This document shows positions 6,725 to 12,633 of a stretch of DNA of 12,909 bases, one piece after another. The stretch is from HKST-UBA85 sp035654775 (lineage in GTDB: Bacteria > Bacteroidota > Bacteroidia > Flavobacteriales > Flavobacteriaceae), in the NCBI GenBank assembly GCA_035654775.1, contig DASRWB010000048.1, positions 1 through 12,909 on the forward strand, given 5' to 3'. The notes below the pieces were generated by a model that did no database searches, was not told the origin of the DNA, and saw only the letters and a program-made list of their open reading frames with translations. The translations under genes and the position numbers were made by a program. Within the stretch, counting starts at the first letter, position 1, and each line of letters opens with the position of its first letter.

Positions 6725-9148
6725 TTAAAACCGATAGGTTACGTTGGCCAGTAGTGCTCTAGGGGTTTGGGGGTTGATGGTTGTCCAGCCTTTATAGTAC
6801 TCTTTGTTAAAGGCGTTGTTTAGTTTCAAGCTGATGCGGTAGTTGTTGTTCCGGTAAAACAGTGATGCGTTGGCAATGGTATATGCCGGCAAGACAAACT
6901 CGCCTGTGGAGGCATAGTTGATGGCAAAGCGTTCGCCGGATCCATTGATTCCAAAACCAAGGCCAAAACCGTCCAGTGTACCGGTTTGGAATTCATAGTT
7001 TGCCCAGAGGTTGTACAGCGTTTCGGGGCCGGCTTCCAGAGGTCTTCGGTTTAGAATTTCGGTATTGTCGGATTTGGTAGTTTCACTGTGGTTGTAGCTA
7101 TATCCTGCTCTAAGGTTAAGTCCGTTGACCGGATTGGCATTGACTTCAACTTCTATTCCTTTGCTTTCCACTTCTCCACCCTGAATTTTGTTAAACGGAG
7201 AAGCCGGGTCGGTTATTACGCGATCGGTTACTTTAATATCGTAATAGCTAATGGTCGCATTGAGTCTGTTGTTGAACAGGTTTGTTTTTACACCAAATTC
7301 CAGTTGATTGGCCTGCTCGGGTTTAAAGGTTTTCAGGGTTTGCGGGCCATCATCCGGATTGCCCACCAACTGCGGCGCCACATTGGTAAAGCCGTTCTGA
7401 TAATTTCCGAAGAGAGCGATTTTATCGACCACGGGTTGAAACACGATCCCCCATTTAGGTGAAAGCGTGGTTTGGTTATAGTCGTCATCAGGATTCGTCA
7501 GGTTTCCTTCGTTCTCAAAATGGTCTATTCTAAGTCCGGCCATGGCTGACAGGTTTCGGGTAATGTTTACCACATCGGACACATACAGGCTGTAGATGTG
7601 AAATCCTGATTTGACATTACTCACTCCTTGCGATGCCAGTGCTGCATCTACCGCCGCAGCAGAAAGCGGGTAGCTGTCAGTTTCCACTTCAGGGGTAAAG
7701 GGATTGTCGCCATTGGCACCGCCGTCAGGGGTAATGTTTCCGTAAAAGGCATAACCTGTGCTGTTGTTGGTTTGGGTTTGATTGAAGTAGTCCAGTCCAA
7801 TTACCACACGGTTTCTGAGGCTCCCTAGTTTAAAGTCGCCAATAAAGTTTTGTTGAATATCGGTGGTTTGTGTGTTGGCGTTTTGCTTATTGATGAAGCG
7901 GGTAAAGGTATTCCCTTCCAGAATGCCATAGTCGAACAAATAGGAATAATAGCCCTGTGTTGAAGTGCTGCTTTTTGACAACAGGGTTTGTAATTGCCAG
8001 ATATCAGAAAGTTTATAATCCATTTCCACGCGGTAGTTTTGCGTAGGGTTTTGCAGGGTGAGGTCGTTAGCGGTAAAAGACAGCTTGTTGTTATAGCCCA
8101 ATTCATTAAGATTAGACGCTGCTGAAGGTGCGCTTCGGTTTAAAAACAGAAAGGTAGGATTGGTTTGTTCTGCCTGTGTGATTTCGCCATAAAAAGAAAA
8201 CGACAAGCGGTTATTTACCCTGTAGGATAGCGAGGGTGCTACAAAAAACGATTTTCTGAATCCGGCATCCTGGAAACTTTGTTCCGTAGTATAAGCCGTA
8301 TTGAGCCTGAAATACATGTTATCGGTTTTACTTAAGGCTGTGTTTATGTCTCCCATGATTTGGTTGAGGCCGAAGCTTCCGGACGTAAAGGCCACTTCTC
8401 CGCCGTTCCCTTCATAGGGTTTTTTAGTCACCACATTGATTAGCCCACCATAGGAGCTTACGGCATTGCCAAACAAGGTGGCTGAGGGCCCTTTTAAGAC
8501 TTCAATGCGTTCGATGTTGGCCGGATTGATGGTGCCGTTGGTCAAGCCGGGCAAGCCATTGACCAGTTGCGGTTGTACCGAAAAGCCGCGAAGAGAATAG
8601 TATCCTGCCCCATCGCCACCACGACCGGTAGAGGTCCATAGGTTTTCCACACCGGCAGCATTTTTTAAGGCATCGTCAAAGTGGGTTACCACCTGCGACT
8701 GGAGTAACTCGTGGGTTACGGTACTATAAACCTGTGTGTTTTCCATATCCTTAAGCGGCAACTTGGCTACATAGGCAGTTTTTTTTCTGGAGAATTTATT
8801 GCGACGTTCGCCATTGATAACCACTTCGGTCAGGAGTTCGTTTCCTTCATAGAGAACAATTGTATCCAGGGTAATTTCTTTCTCTCCGGAAAGGCTTACG
8901 GGAATTTCTTTTGTTTTAAAGCCCAAATACCTCAGGGAAAGGGTATAGTTGCCTTTTTCCAAACCGGTAATTTCGAAGAATCCGTTTTCGTCGGTTAATG
9001 TGCCTGTATTGGTGTTTTTTACAAGAATATTCACTCCTGTAAGTGGTGTTTGGTTGTTGTCGGTAATGCTGCCTTTTAGTGTTGTGTTCTGTGAACAGAG
9101 CGTATAAGAAAGCAGAAACAGGCTGCATAACAAGGTTAGGTTTTTCAT
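6725..9148 (-). CDS. TonB-dependent siderophore-type outer-membrane receptor
   Basis: An 807-residue receptor. It has a signal peptide (residues 1-19, ending TLCS). Residues about 22-105 form a CarboxypepD_reg-like domain (LKGSITDNNQTPLTGVNILVKN...GYF-type core), common in Bacteroidota receptors. A plug domain follows at about 125-260 (ALKNAAGVENLW, YYSLRGFSVQPQLVNGLPG, NIERIEVLKGPSATLFG). A 22-strand beta-barrel runs to the terminal LLANVTYRF, whose final Phe is needed for outer-membrane assembly. The plug motif and barrel resemble the siderophore receptor subfamily (FhuE/FpvA-like) rather than SusC. The substrate cannot be read from sequence. The promoter (9190-9220) is flanked by two 19-bp palindromes, consistent with iron repression. 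The probable partner reductase lies downstream. Confidence 0.92.
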   Translation of the reverse strand: MKNLTLLCSLFLLSYTLCSQNTTLKGSITDNNQTPLTGVNILVKNTNTGTLTDENGFFEITGLEKGNYTLSLRYLGFKTKEIPVSLSGEKEITLDTIVLYEGNELLTEVVINGERRNKFSRKKTAYVAKLPLKDMENTQVYSTVTHELLQSQVVTHFDDALKNAAGVENLWTSTGRGGDGAGYYSLRGFSVQPQLVNGLPGLTNGTINPANIERIEVLKGPSATLFGNAVSSYGGLINVVTKKPYEGNGGEVAFTSGSFGLNQIMGDINTALSKTDNMYFRLNTAYTTEQSFQDAGFRKSFFVAPSLSYRVNNRLSFSFYGEITQAEQTNPTFLFLNRSAPSAASNLNELGYNNKLSFTANDLTLQNPTQNYRVEMDYKLSDIWQLQTLLSKSSTSTQGYYSYLFDYGILEGNTFTRFINKQNANTQTTDIQQNFIGDFKLGSLRNRVVIGLDYFNQTQTNNSTGYAFYGNITPDGGANGDNPFTPEVETDSYPLSAAAVDAALASQGVSNVKSGFHIYSLYVSDVVNITRNLSAMAGLRIDHFENEGNLTNPDDDYNQTTLSPKWGIVFQPVVDKIALFGNYQNGFTNVAPQLVGNPDDGPQTLKTFKPEQANQLEFGVKTNLFNNRLNATISYYDIKVTDRVITDPASPFNKIQGGEVESKGIEVEVNANPVNGLNLRAGYSYNHSETTKSDNTEILNRRPLEAGPETLYNLWANYEFQTGTLDGFGLGFGINGSGERFAINYASTGEFVLPAYTIANASLFYRNNNYRISLKLNNAFNKEYYKGWTTINPQTPRALLANVTYRF

Positions 9149-9156
9149 TTGTATTT

Positions 9157-9175
9157 ATTTAGACTTAGTATAAAT
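9157..9175 (-). promoter_or_regulatory. 19-bp imperfect palindrome, candidate Fur-type operator (proximal)
   Basis: ATTTAGACTTAGTATAAAT has two 9-bp arms around a central T, with one mismatched position in the arms. It lies in the predicted 5' leader, just upstream of the receptor ATG. It is 17/19 identical to the distal copy when that copy is read on the other strand. The 9-1-9 layout and iron-gene context suggest Fur; the identity of the regulator is inference. Confidence 0.5.
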
Positions 9176-9189
9176 TAGTTATCAGGGCG

Positions 9190-9220
9190 CAAAAATATTC
9201 AGGCTTTTCGGAATACGCAA
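9190..9220 (-). promoter_or_regulatory. Promoter of the TonB-dependent receptor
   Basis: On the minus strand TTGC (9220-9217) is followed after 19 nt by TATTTTTG (9197-9190). This matches the Bacteroidota -33/-7 pattern TTTG/TTG - N19 - TAnnTTTG. The leader to the ATG at 9148 would be about 35 nt and contains the proximal palindrome. Confidence 0.65.
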
Positions 9221-9223
9221 GTT

Positions 9224-9242
9224 ATTTATATTAAATCTAAAT
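9224..9242 (-). promoter_or_regulatory. 19-bp imperfect palindrome, candidate Fur-type operator (distal)
   Basis: On the minus strand ATTTAGATTTAATATAAAT differs from the proximal site at two positions. It begins 4 nt beyond the -33 element, so the two sites bracket the promoter with centres 67 bp apart. It could also influence the divergent cytochrome gene, although that start lies about 270 nt away. Confidence 0.5.
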
Positions 9243-9514
9243 AAGAATATGATAAGCCCTTGATTTTGTGTCTATCACACCGGCCTATTGGGAGAAATAA
9301 TGAGGTTCTTTTAGCCTATGCATTTCATTCCGTATGCTGCTAAACGAGTGTATACACGTTTGTTTTTGGGTTTCGCTTTTTGGCAGTGTATTCGCCTTAA
9401 AAAACCACGCCAAGCATTCATTATTAGCGGGATGTCTTTAGGGAGCAGCTAAGTAACCTATGTTACGTAATGTTGTTGGTCTTCTTCGTATCTTTAGTTT
9501 TTAAAGCCGTACCT
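9243..9514. other. Divergent intergenic region with a dyad and a weak rightward promoter
   Basis: No gene is visible on either strand. GTGTATACAC (9348-9357) is a perfect palindrome; with a two-base interruption it extends to AAAC (9342-9345) / GTTT (9358-9361), a plausible operator. TATCTTTA (9489-9496) resembles a -7 box (last base off) 18 nt before the cytochrome ATG, but I see no convincing -33 element at about 19 nt. The rest holds nothing I can name. Confidence 0.35.
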
Positions 9515-10486
9515 ATGAAAACCACTTTTATCGCACTGGGCTTTGTTTTGTTGCTGAGCAGTTGTAAAAATACTACACGCTATGAGGCTAAGGAACAAAA
9601 AACAGACCGGGAAACTGTATCTGCCCAAGCCGAGCTTCCCGGGAAAAAACTAATGGAAACACATTGTTATGTATGTCATGCGCCACAAGGGACAGTGAGT
9701 CGTGAAAACCGTATTGCTCCACCTATGGCAATGGTACAAAACCACTACATTGACTCGCATACTACGAAAGCGGCGTTTCGGGATGCATTTCTGGCTTTTA
9801 TAGAAAACCCTTCGGAGGCCACTGCGAAAATGCCGGGTGCCATACAACATTTTGGGTTGATGCCTTACCAAAAGTTTCCCGATGGTGTCCCGGAACAGAT
9901 TGCTGATTATCTTTATGAAAACTATCCCCTTGAGGATAATCAACGTGGATATAAAGGAAAAGGAATGCGTCGCAGCAGGGCACAAAACGATACGGTAAAA
10001 ACTGTTTTGGAGCAAAAAGCGGAAACAGGTCTAGCCTATGCTTTGGAAACACAGCAACTTTTGGGGCAAAACCTGATGCGTGCCCTTCAAAAGGAAGGTT
10101 CGTTGTATGCCCTGGAATTTTGTAATGTAGAGGCTATTCCGCTTACCCGGCAAATGGAAGAAAAACACGGAGCCGTGATAAAACGGGTGAGCGACAAAAA
10201 TCGCAATCCGGAGAATGCAGCCAATGCGGAAGAACTGTATTATATTGCTTATTTTAAGACTGAAATTGCTTCCGGTAAAGACCCCAAACCGGTGGTATTA
10301 CCAGCAGGCGATCAAACGCGTTTTTATTATCCCATTGTTACCAACAGTATGTGCTTGCAGTGTCATGGCACACCGGATAAAATAGCCCCGGAAACGCTTT
10401 CCAGAATAAAGGTCCTGTATCCGGAAGATGCGGCTACAGGATATACGGAAAATGAGGTACGGGGAATTTGGAGTATTGTGTTTTAG
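9515..10486 (+). CDS. Diheme lipoprotein: cytochrome c domain fused to DUF3365
   Basis: A 323-residue lipoprotein. The start is the ATG at 9515, which gives a leader with lipobox LLSS-Cys17; an upstream in-frame ATG at 9470 would bury it. Residues about 40-138 form a monoheme cytochrome c domain with CYVCH (51-55) and a possible distal Met ligand (Met116, GLMPYQKFP). A linker follows. Residues about 165-323 form a DUF3365 (Tll0287-like) domain with CLQCH (280-284), the conserved ALEFC (Cys203, a candidate axial ligand by analogy with Tll0287) and the terminal NEVRGIWSIVF. Proteins of this type are periplasmic redox or heme-sensing components. The adjacent iron-uptake genes suggest, but do not prove, a link. 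It ends convergently with the cupin gene, sharing stop-codon bases. Confidence 0.87.
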   Translation: MKTTFIALGFVLLLSSCKNTTRYEAKEQKTDRETVSAQAELPGKKLMETHCYVCHAPQGTVSRENRIAPPMAMVQNHYIDSHTTKAAFRDAFLAFIENPSEATAKMPGAIQHFGLMPYQKFPDGVPEQIADYLYENYPLEDNQRGYKGKGMRRSRAQNDTVKTVLEQKAETGLAYALETQQLLGQNLMRALQKEGSLYALEFCNVEAIPLTRQMEEKHGAVIKRVSDKNRNPENAANAEELYYIAYFKTEIASGKDPKPVVLPAGDQTRFYYPIVTNSMCLQCHGTPDKIAPETLSRIKVLYPEDAATGYTENEVRGIWSIVF

Positions 10487-10833
10487 GGTTCTAAATCATC
10501 GTACCCGCTTTTTAAAATAATGGAAAGCATTTTAAACCGCTGATTGGCTTCTATGGTATAGATTGTGTGTCCGGGAATGATCATCGAATCGTTATTTTGT
10601 AAATAGGTTGATACATTATCGACAACAATTTCAGCTTTTCCCTCAATCACTTTTATAAATGTTGAAAAGGCGGTTGCTTTGGGCTTGTATACTTTTCCAT
10701 AGTCTAAGGCCAGTGCCATTATGTTTCCTGTTTTTTCATTCAGAATATGTTTTATGACTACCGTGTTTGAGACATATTTTAACTTGTCCTTGATGTTAAA
10801 GGCGATTAGCCTTTCAAATTCATAGTTTTCCAT
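10483..10833 (-). CDS. Small cupin-domain protein
   Basis: A 116-residue protein with a single-domain cupin pattern: KATAFSTFIKVIEGKAEIVVDN (about residues 52-73) is cupin motif 1 with its Gly turn, and LQNNDSMIIPGHTIYTIEA (78-96) is motif 2. The usual motif 1 metal ligands (HxH...E) are absent, and only His89 remains in motif 2, so a metal-dependent enzyme is unlikely; binding or sensing is more plausible. The stop codon overlaps the convergent cytochrome stop by 4 nt. The start lies 7 nt after the small lysine-rich gene, implying one operon. Substrate unknown. Confidence 0.75.
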   Translation of the reverse strand: MENYEFERLIAFNIKDKLKYVSNTVVIKHILNEKTGNIMALALDYGKVYKPKATAFSTFIKVIEGKAEIVVDNVSTYLQNNDSMIIPGHTIYTIEANQRFKMLSIILKSGYDDLEP

Positions 10834-10840
10834 GGTTCTG

Positions 10841-10966
10841 TTATGGATTTACTCCGGGTTGGTTGCGGTTTTTTTTCTTGAGGACTTTGGCTTGTTTTTT
10901 TTCTTTTGCTGATTTGGCTGCGGGTTTTTTGTTGCTTTTGTCCTTCATTCTTTTTTCTTTTGACAT
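10841..10966 (-). CDS. Small lysine-rich protein, 41 residues
   Basis: ATG at 10966-10964 opens a 41-codon frame ending in TAA (10843-10841). The product begins MSKEKRMKDKSNKKPAAK and ends KNRNQPGVNP. About 40% of residues are Lys or Arg, with no hydrophobic segment, Cys or Trp. Small basic proteins of this kind recur in Flavobacteria as hypothetical proteins, and a nucleic-acid-binding role is conceivable. The reading frame is supported by its position 7 nt upstream of the cupin gene on the same strand and by a clean start and stop, but the A-rich sequence could give a chance frame. No function assigned. Confidence 0.5.
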   Translation of the reverse strand: MSKEKRMKDKSNKKPAAKSAKEKKQAKVLKKKNRNQPGVNP

Positions 10967-11247
10967 GATATTACGGTTTTGGTTTTGCTGTAAGTTAAGA
11001 ACGTTCCGGCGTTTTTAGTTTACACTGAGTGAGGTATAGTTTATATATGTTACTGAAATTATTCTGACGGTTATACCCCAAAAAAAAGCAGTCGTTTCAG
11101 ACTGCCTTTTTCATTTCGGATGTAGGTATTTATCCGAATTCTTCTTGATTGGTACATTGATTAATAGCTTTGTAAAGGTGCAAAAAAAACTGTATACTTT
11201 ATTACACATCAACCGAGCATATTTGTATAAATCACGGATTTACATCT
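10967..11247. other. Intergenic region between the CsbD-like gene and the lysine-rich gene
   Basis: About 280 nt without a convincing gene. It contains a terminator (11080-11111) and a second hairpin next to it: TTCGGAT (11115-11121) pairs with ATCCGAA (11132-11138) around a 10-nt loop. Upstream of the lysine-rich gene there is a GAACGTTC palindrome (at about 11000) but no clear TAnnTTTG box on the minus strand. I see nothing else. Confidence 0.4.
11080..11111 (-). terminator. Intrinsic terminator, bidirectional form
   Basis: GCAGTC (11088-11093) pairs with GACTGC (11100-11105) around the loop GTTTCA. The stem is flanked by A8 on the left and CTTTTT on the right, so a T tract follows on both strands; the minus-strand T8 is stronger. 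It lies about 140 nt beyond the CsbD-like stop codon and insulates the lysine-rich/cupin operon. Confidence 0.8.
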
Positions 11248-11493
11248 TTATATCGATTTAGCAACTATTGCCTGATTGACTTTTAAGATATCCAAAACCT
11301 CATTTCTGCTTTTATTCAGTTTGGTTTCTAATCTGTTGAACAATTCTACTTCTTTACCTGTTTCAAATTTTACATCTGCCGGGGTAAGTACAGGGTACTT
11401 TTTTATCAGTGCTTGAGATTGTTTTTCCCAGTTTCCTCTAACTTTAAAAAGTTCGCTTGTTTTGTTTACTGCTGTTTTGTTTTTAGTTTCCAT
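11248..11493 (-). CDS. CsbD-like small stress protein
   Basis: An 81-residue hydrophilic protein. The core from residue 15 (ELFKVRGNWEKQSQALIKKYPVL) to residue 69 (KSRNEVLDILK) follows the CsbD-like layout seen in Bacteroidota: 'GNWxxxxxxLKxKYxxLTxxDxxFxxGKExELxxRLxxKLxKxxxEV'. It is cytoplasmic, with no signal or membrane segment. CsbD-family proteins accumulate under general stress in other bacteria; the biochemical role is unknown. It lies 95 nt downstream of an AraC-type regulator on the same strand. TATCTTTA in the gap upstream (about 11535) resembles a -7 box, so it may have its own promoter. Confidence 0.65.
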   Translation of the reverse strand: METKNKTAVNKTSELFKVRGNWEKQSQALIKKYPVLTPADVKFETGKEVELFNRLETKLNKSRNEVLDILKVNQAIVAKSI

Positions 11494-11588
11494 AATTGTG
11501 TTGTTTGCTTGTACTTTAGTGTACTTTTATAAAGATATCACATCTTCATCGTCGGGCATTACACAAGTATGTTATAAGATTATATAAG

Positions 11589-12149
11589 TTACAGGTCTTC
11601 CAGGTTTACTTTTCTTTTTTGGGCGAGTTTTTTATAATATGATGGCGTGTATCCCGTTGTTTTTTTAAATTGGTTAGACAAGTGGGCTACACTGCTGTAA
11701 TGTAGTCTATACGCAATTTCTGTGAGGTTTAGTTCATCGTAAAGAATGAGTTCTTTGGCTTTTTCTATTTTATGTTTTATGATGTAGTGTTGAATGGTTA
11801 TGCCTTTAACTTCTGAAAAGAGGTTGGATAAATAGGTATAATCGTATTTTAGTTTTTCGCTTATATAATCGGAGTAATTCACTTTTGGCACTTCTGCTGC
11901 GTAGTGAATCATTTCAATAATAACATTTTTTATTTTATCGATGAGGATGCTTTTTTTATCATCCATTACTTCCAGTCCGGATACTGCTAAATTTGCTTTT
12001 AGTTGCAGTTTTTGTTTCGGGGTTATGGTTTCGTTTATTTCAATCATTCCAAGTTCAATACTTGAATAATTCAGTCCGAGTTTTTCGAGTTCCTGTTTTA
12101 CCATAAGCTTACACCTTAAACTTACCATATATTTAATGTATAATTTCAT
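11589..12149 (-). CDS. AraC-family regulator with N-terminal HMA-like domain
   Basis: A 186-residue cytoplasmic DNA-binding protein. The start is the ATG at 12149, because MKLYIKYMV begins the conserved domain; the longer frame to 12188 would add 13 basic residues. Residues 1-62 resemble a heavy-metal-associated (HMA) beta-alpha-beta fold. The metal loop reads MVSLRC, so only the second Cys (Cys13) of a CxxC motif is present. Residues about 95-180 are the AraC double helix-turn-helix (SDYISEKLKYDYTYLSNLFSEVKGITIQHYIIKHKIEKAKELI, then LNLTEIAYRLHYSSVAHLSNQFKKTTGYTPSYYKK). It is a Bacteroidota-specific architecture whose effector is unknown. A dyad at 12199-12241 could be its own operator. The CsbD-like gene downstream is a possible target. 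Confidence 0.87.
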   Translation of the reverse strand: MKLYIKYMVSLRCKLMVKQELEKLGLNYSSIELGMIEINETITPKQKLQLKANLAVSGLEVMDDKKSILIDKIKNVIIEMIHYAAEVPKVNYSDYISEKLKYDYTYLSNLFSEVKGITIQHYIIKHKIEKAKELILYDELNLTEIAYRLHYSSVAHLSNQFKKTTGYTPSYYKKLAQKRKVNLEDL

Positions 12150-12175
12150 AGTTTTTTTACCGGATTTAAACCTCT

Positions 12176-12183
12176 TAAAGGTA
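12176..12183 (-). promoter_or_regulatory. Candidate -7 box of the AraC-family gene
   Basis: The minus strand reads TACCTTTA, one base from TAnnTTTG, 26 nt upstream of the ATG. The -33 position (19 nt upstream) reads TAGT, which is poor. Confidence 0.4.
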
Positions 12184-12198
12184 CACAATATTAATGCG

Positions 12199-12241
12199 TT
12201 ACACTAGCTAAATTCTATTTACTAATGCAGCTAGATTGTAA
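12199..12241. promoter_or_regulatory. Imperfect dyad upstream of the AraC-family gene
   Basis: TTACACTAGCT (12199-12209) is mirrored by AGCTAGATTGTAA (12229-12241), the reverse complement with two extra bases. The centre lies about 50 bp upstream of the predicted start of transcription, a suitable position for a regulator dimer. Which protein binds is unknown; AraC autoregulation is one possibility. Confidence 0.35.
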
Positions 12242-12337
12242 AAAAAGGTATTAGGATGTTATTTTCTCAATTAAGGCGTCTCTCGGTAGTTTCGTTATGG
12301 CAATTGGTTTTGGGGATTCTTTGAGTTCAACATCCTA
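12240..12337 (-). other. Long-range stem with T tract, possible small RNA or terminator
   Basis: TAGGATGTT (12252-12260) is fully complementary to AACATCCTA (12329-12337). Inside it CTCAA (12266-12270) pairs with TTGAG (12321-12325). On the minus strand the closing stem is followed by ATACC and then T7 (12246-12240), as at the 3' end of a small RNA. The enclosed 50 nt, read on the minus strand, is A/C-rich with little self-complementarity. No clear promoter precedes it on the minus strand, so a separate transcript is uncertain. Confidence 0.3.
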
Positions 12338-12353
12338 TTCCGGATTAAACTCC

Positions 12354-12384
12354 AAAAAAAAAAGTCACCCTTTTCGGATGACTT
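12354..12384 (-). terminator. Strong intrinsic terminator
   Basis: On the minus strand AAGTCATCC pairs with GGGTGACTT (9 bp including one wobble) around a GAAAA loop, directly followed by T10 (12363-12354). It ends leftward transcription after tRNA-Asn, as a backstop to the terminator at 12453-12483. Confidence 0.8.
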
Positions 12385-12390
12385 ATTGTT

Positions 12391-12443
12391 CCCTCTCTTG
12401 GGCTTCCTTCGCCTACGCTCAGGATAAACTTCTCGCCCAAAAG
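12391..12443. repeat. Probable remnant of a dispersed intergenic repeat
   Basis: The core CCTTCGCCTACGCTCAGGAT (12406-12425) resembles the 'TTCGACTACGCTCAGG' intergenic repeat I associate with many Flavobacteria; the match is from memory. It lies inside an inverted repeat, TTGGGC (12398-12403) / GCCCAA (12435-12440). It sits between two terminators, a usual place for such elements. Confidence 0.4.
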
Positions 12444-12452
12444 CTTGTGTAC

Positions 12453-12483
12453 AAAAAAACCCGATATTTTCATAACGGGTTTT
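12453..12483 (-). terminator. Intrinsic terminator of tRNA-Asn
   Basis: On the minus strand AAAACCCG (12483-12476) pairs with CGGGTTTT (12463-12456) around a 12-nt loop, and the T tract runs to 12453. It starts 6 nt after the tRNA 3' end. Confidence 0.8.
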
Positions 12484-12489
12484 ACGTTG

Positions 12490-12563
12490 CTCCCCCTCTT
12501 GGGCTCGAACCAAGGACCCTTTGATTAACAGTCAAATGCTCTAACCAACTGAGCTAAGGAGGA
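12490..12563 (-). tRNA. tRNA-Asn (anticodon GTT)
   Basis: Read on the minus strand the cloverleaf is complete. Acceptor arm TCCTCCT pairs with AGGGGGA (one T-G pair), with discriminator G. The D arm is TAGCTCAGTTGGTTAGAGCA. The anticodon stem TTTGA/TCAAA carries loop CTGTTAA, giving anticodon GTT (12529-12527). The T arm is CTTGG-TTCGAGC-CCAAG. The bases after the discriminator are CAA, so CCA is not encoded and must be added by the CCA-adding enzyme. Length is 74 nt. It has its own promoter at 12587-12617 and a terminator right after it. Confidence 0.96.
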
Positions 12564-12586
12564 GTGTTTTTTCGCTTTTGCGAGCG

Positions 12587-12617
12587 CAAATATAATTTAA
12601 TTATTAATTACTACAAA
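12587..12617 (-). promoter_or_regulatory. Promoter of tRNA-Asn
   Basis: On the minus strand TTTG (12617-12614) is followed by exactly 19 nt and then TATATTTG (12594-12587). This is a full match to the Bacteroidota consensus. The predicted leader is about 20 nt and includes a small hairpin CGC-AAAA-GCG. Confidence 0.78.
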
Positions 12618-12633
12618 CTATATTTAAAAAAAT

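Noticed and set aside
11060..11155. 28-codon leftward frame beginning MYQSRRIRINT
   Set aside because: It reads through the terminator stem and T tract and has no coding character.
11165..11172. TAGCTTTG on the plus strand, an exact -7 box match with TTG 17 nt upstream
   Set aside because: No rightward gene or stable structure follows; spacing is off and such matches occur by chance in AT-rich DNA.
12295..12513. 72-codon leftward reading frame containing YPERRRRKPKRG
   Set aside because: It overlaps the tRNA 3' part, both terminators and the dispersed repeat; the basic stretch is a translation artefact of that repeat.
12297..12524. 75-codon rightward reading frame ending in APPLGLEPRTL
   Set aside because: It runs through two terminators and antisense to tRNA-Asn; this C terminus is the familiar false translation of a tRNA T-arm region.
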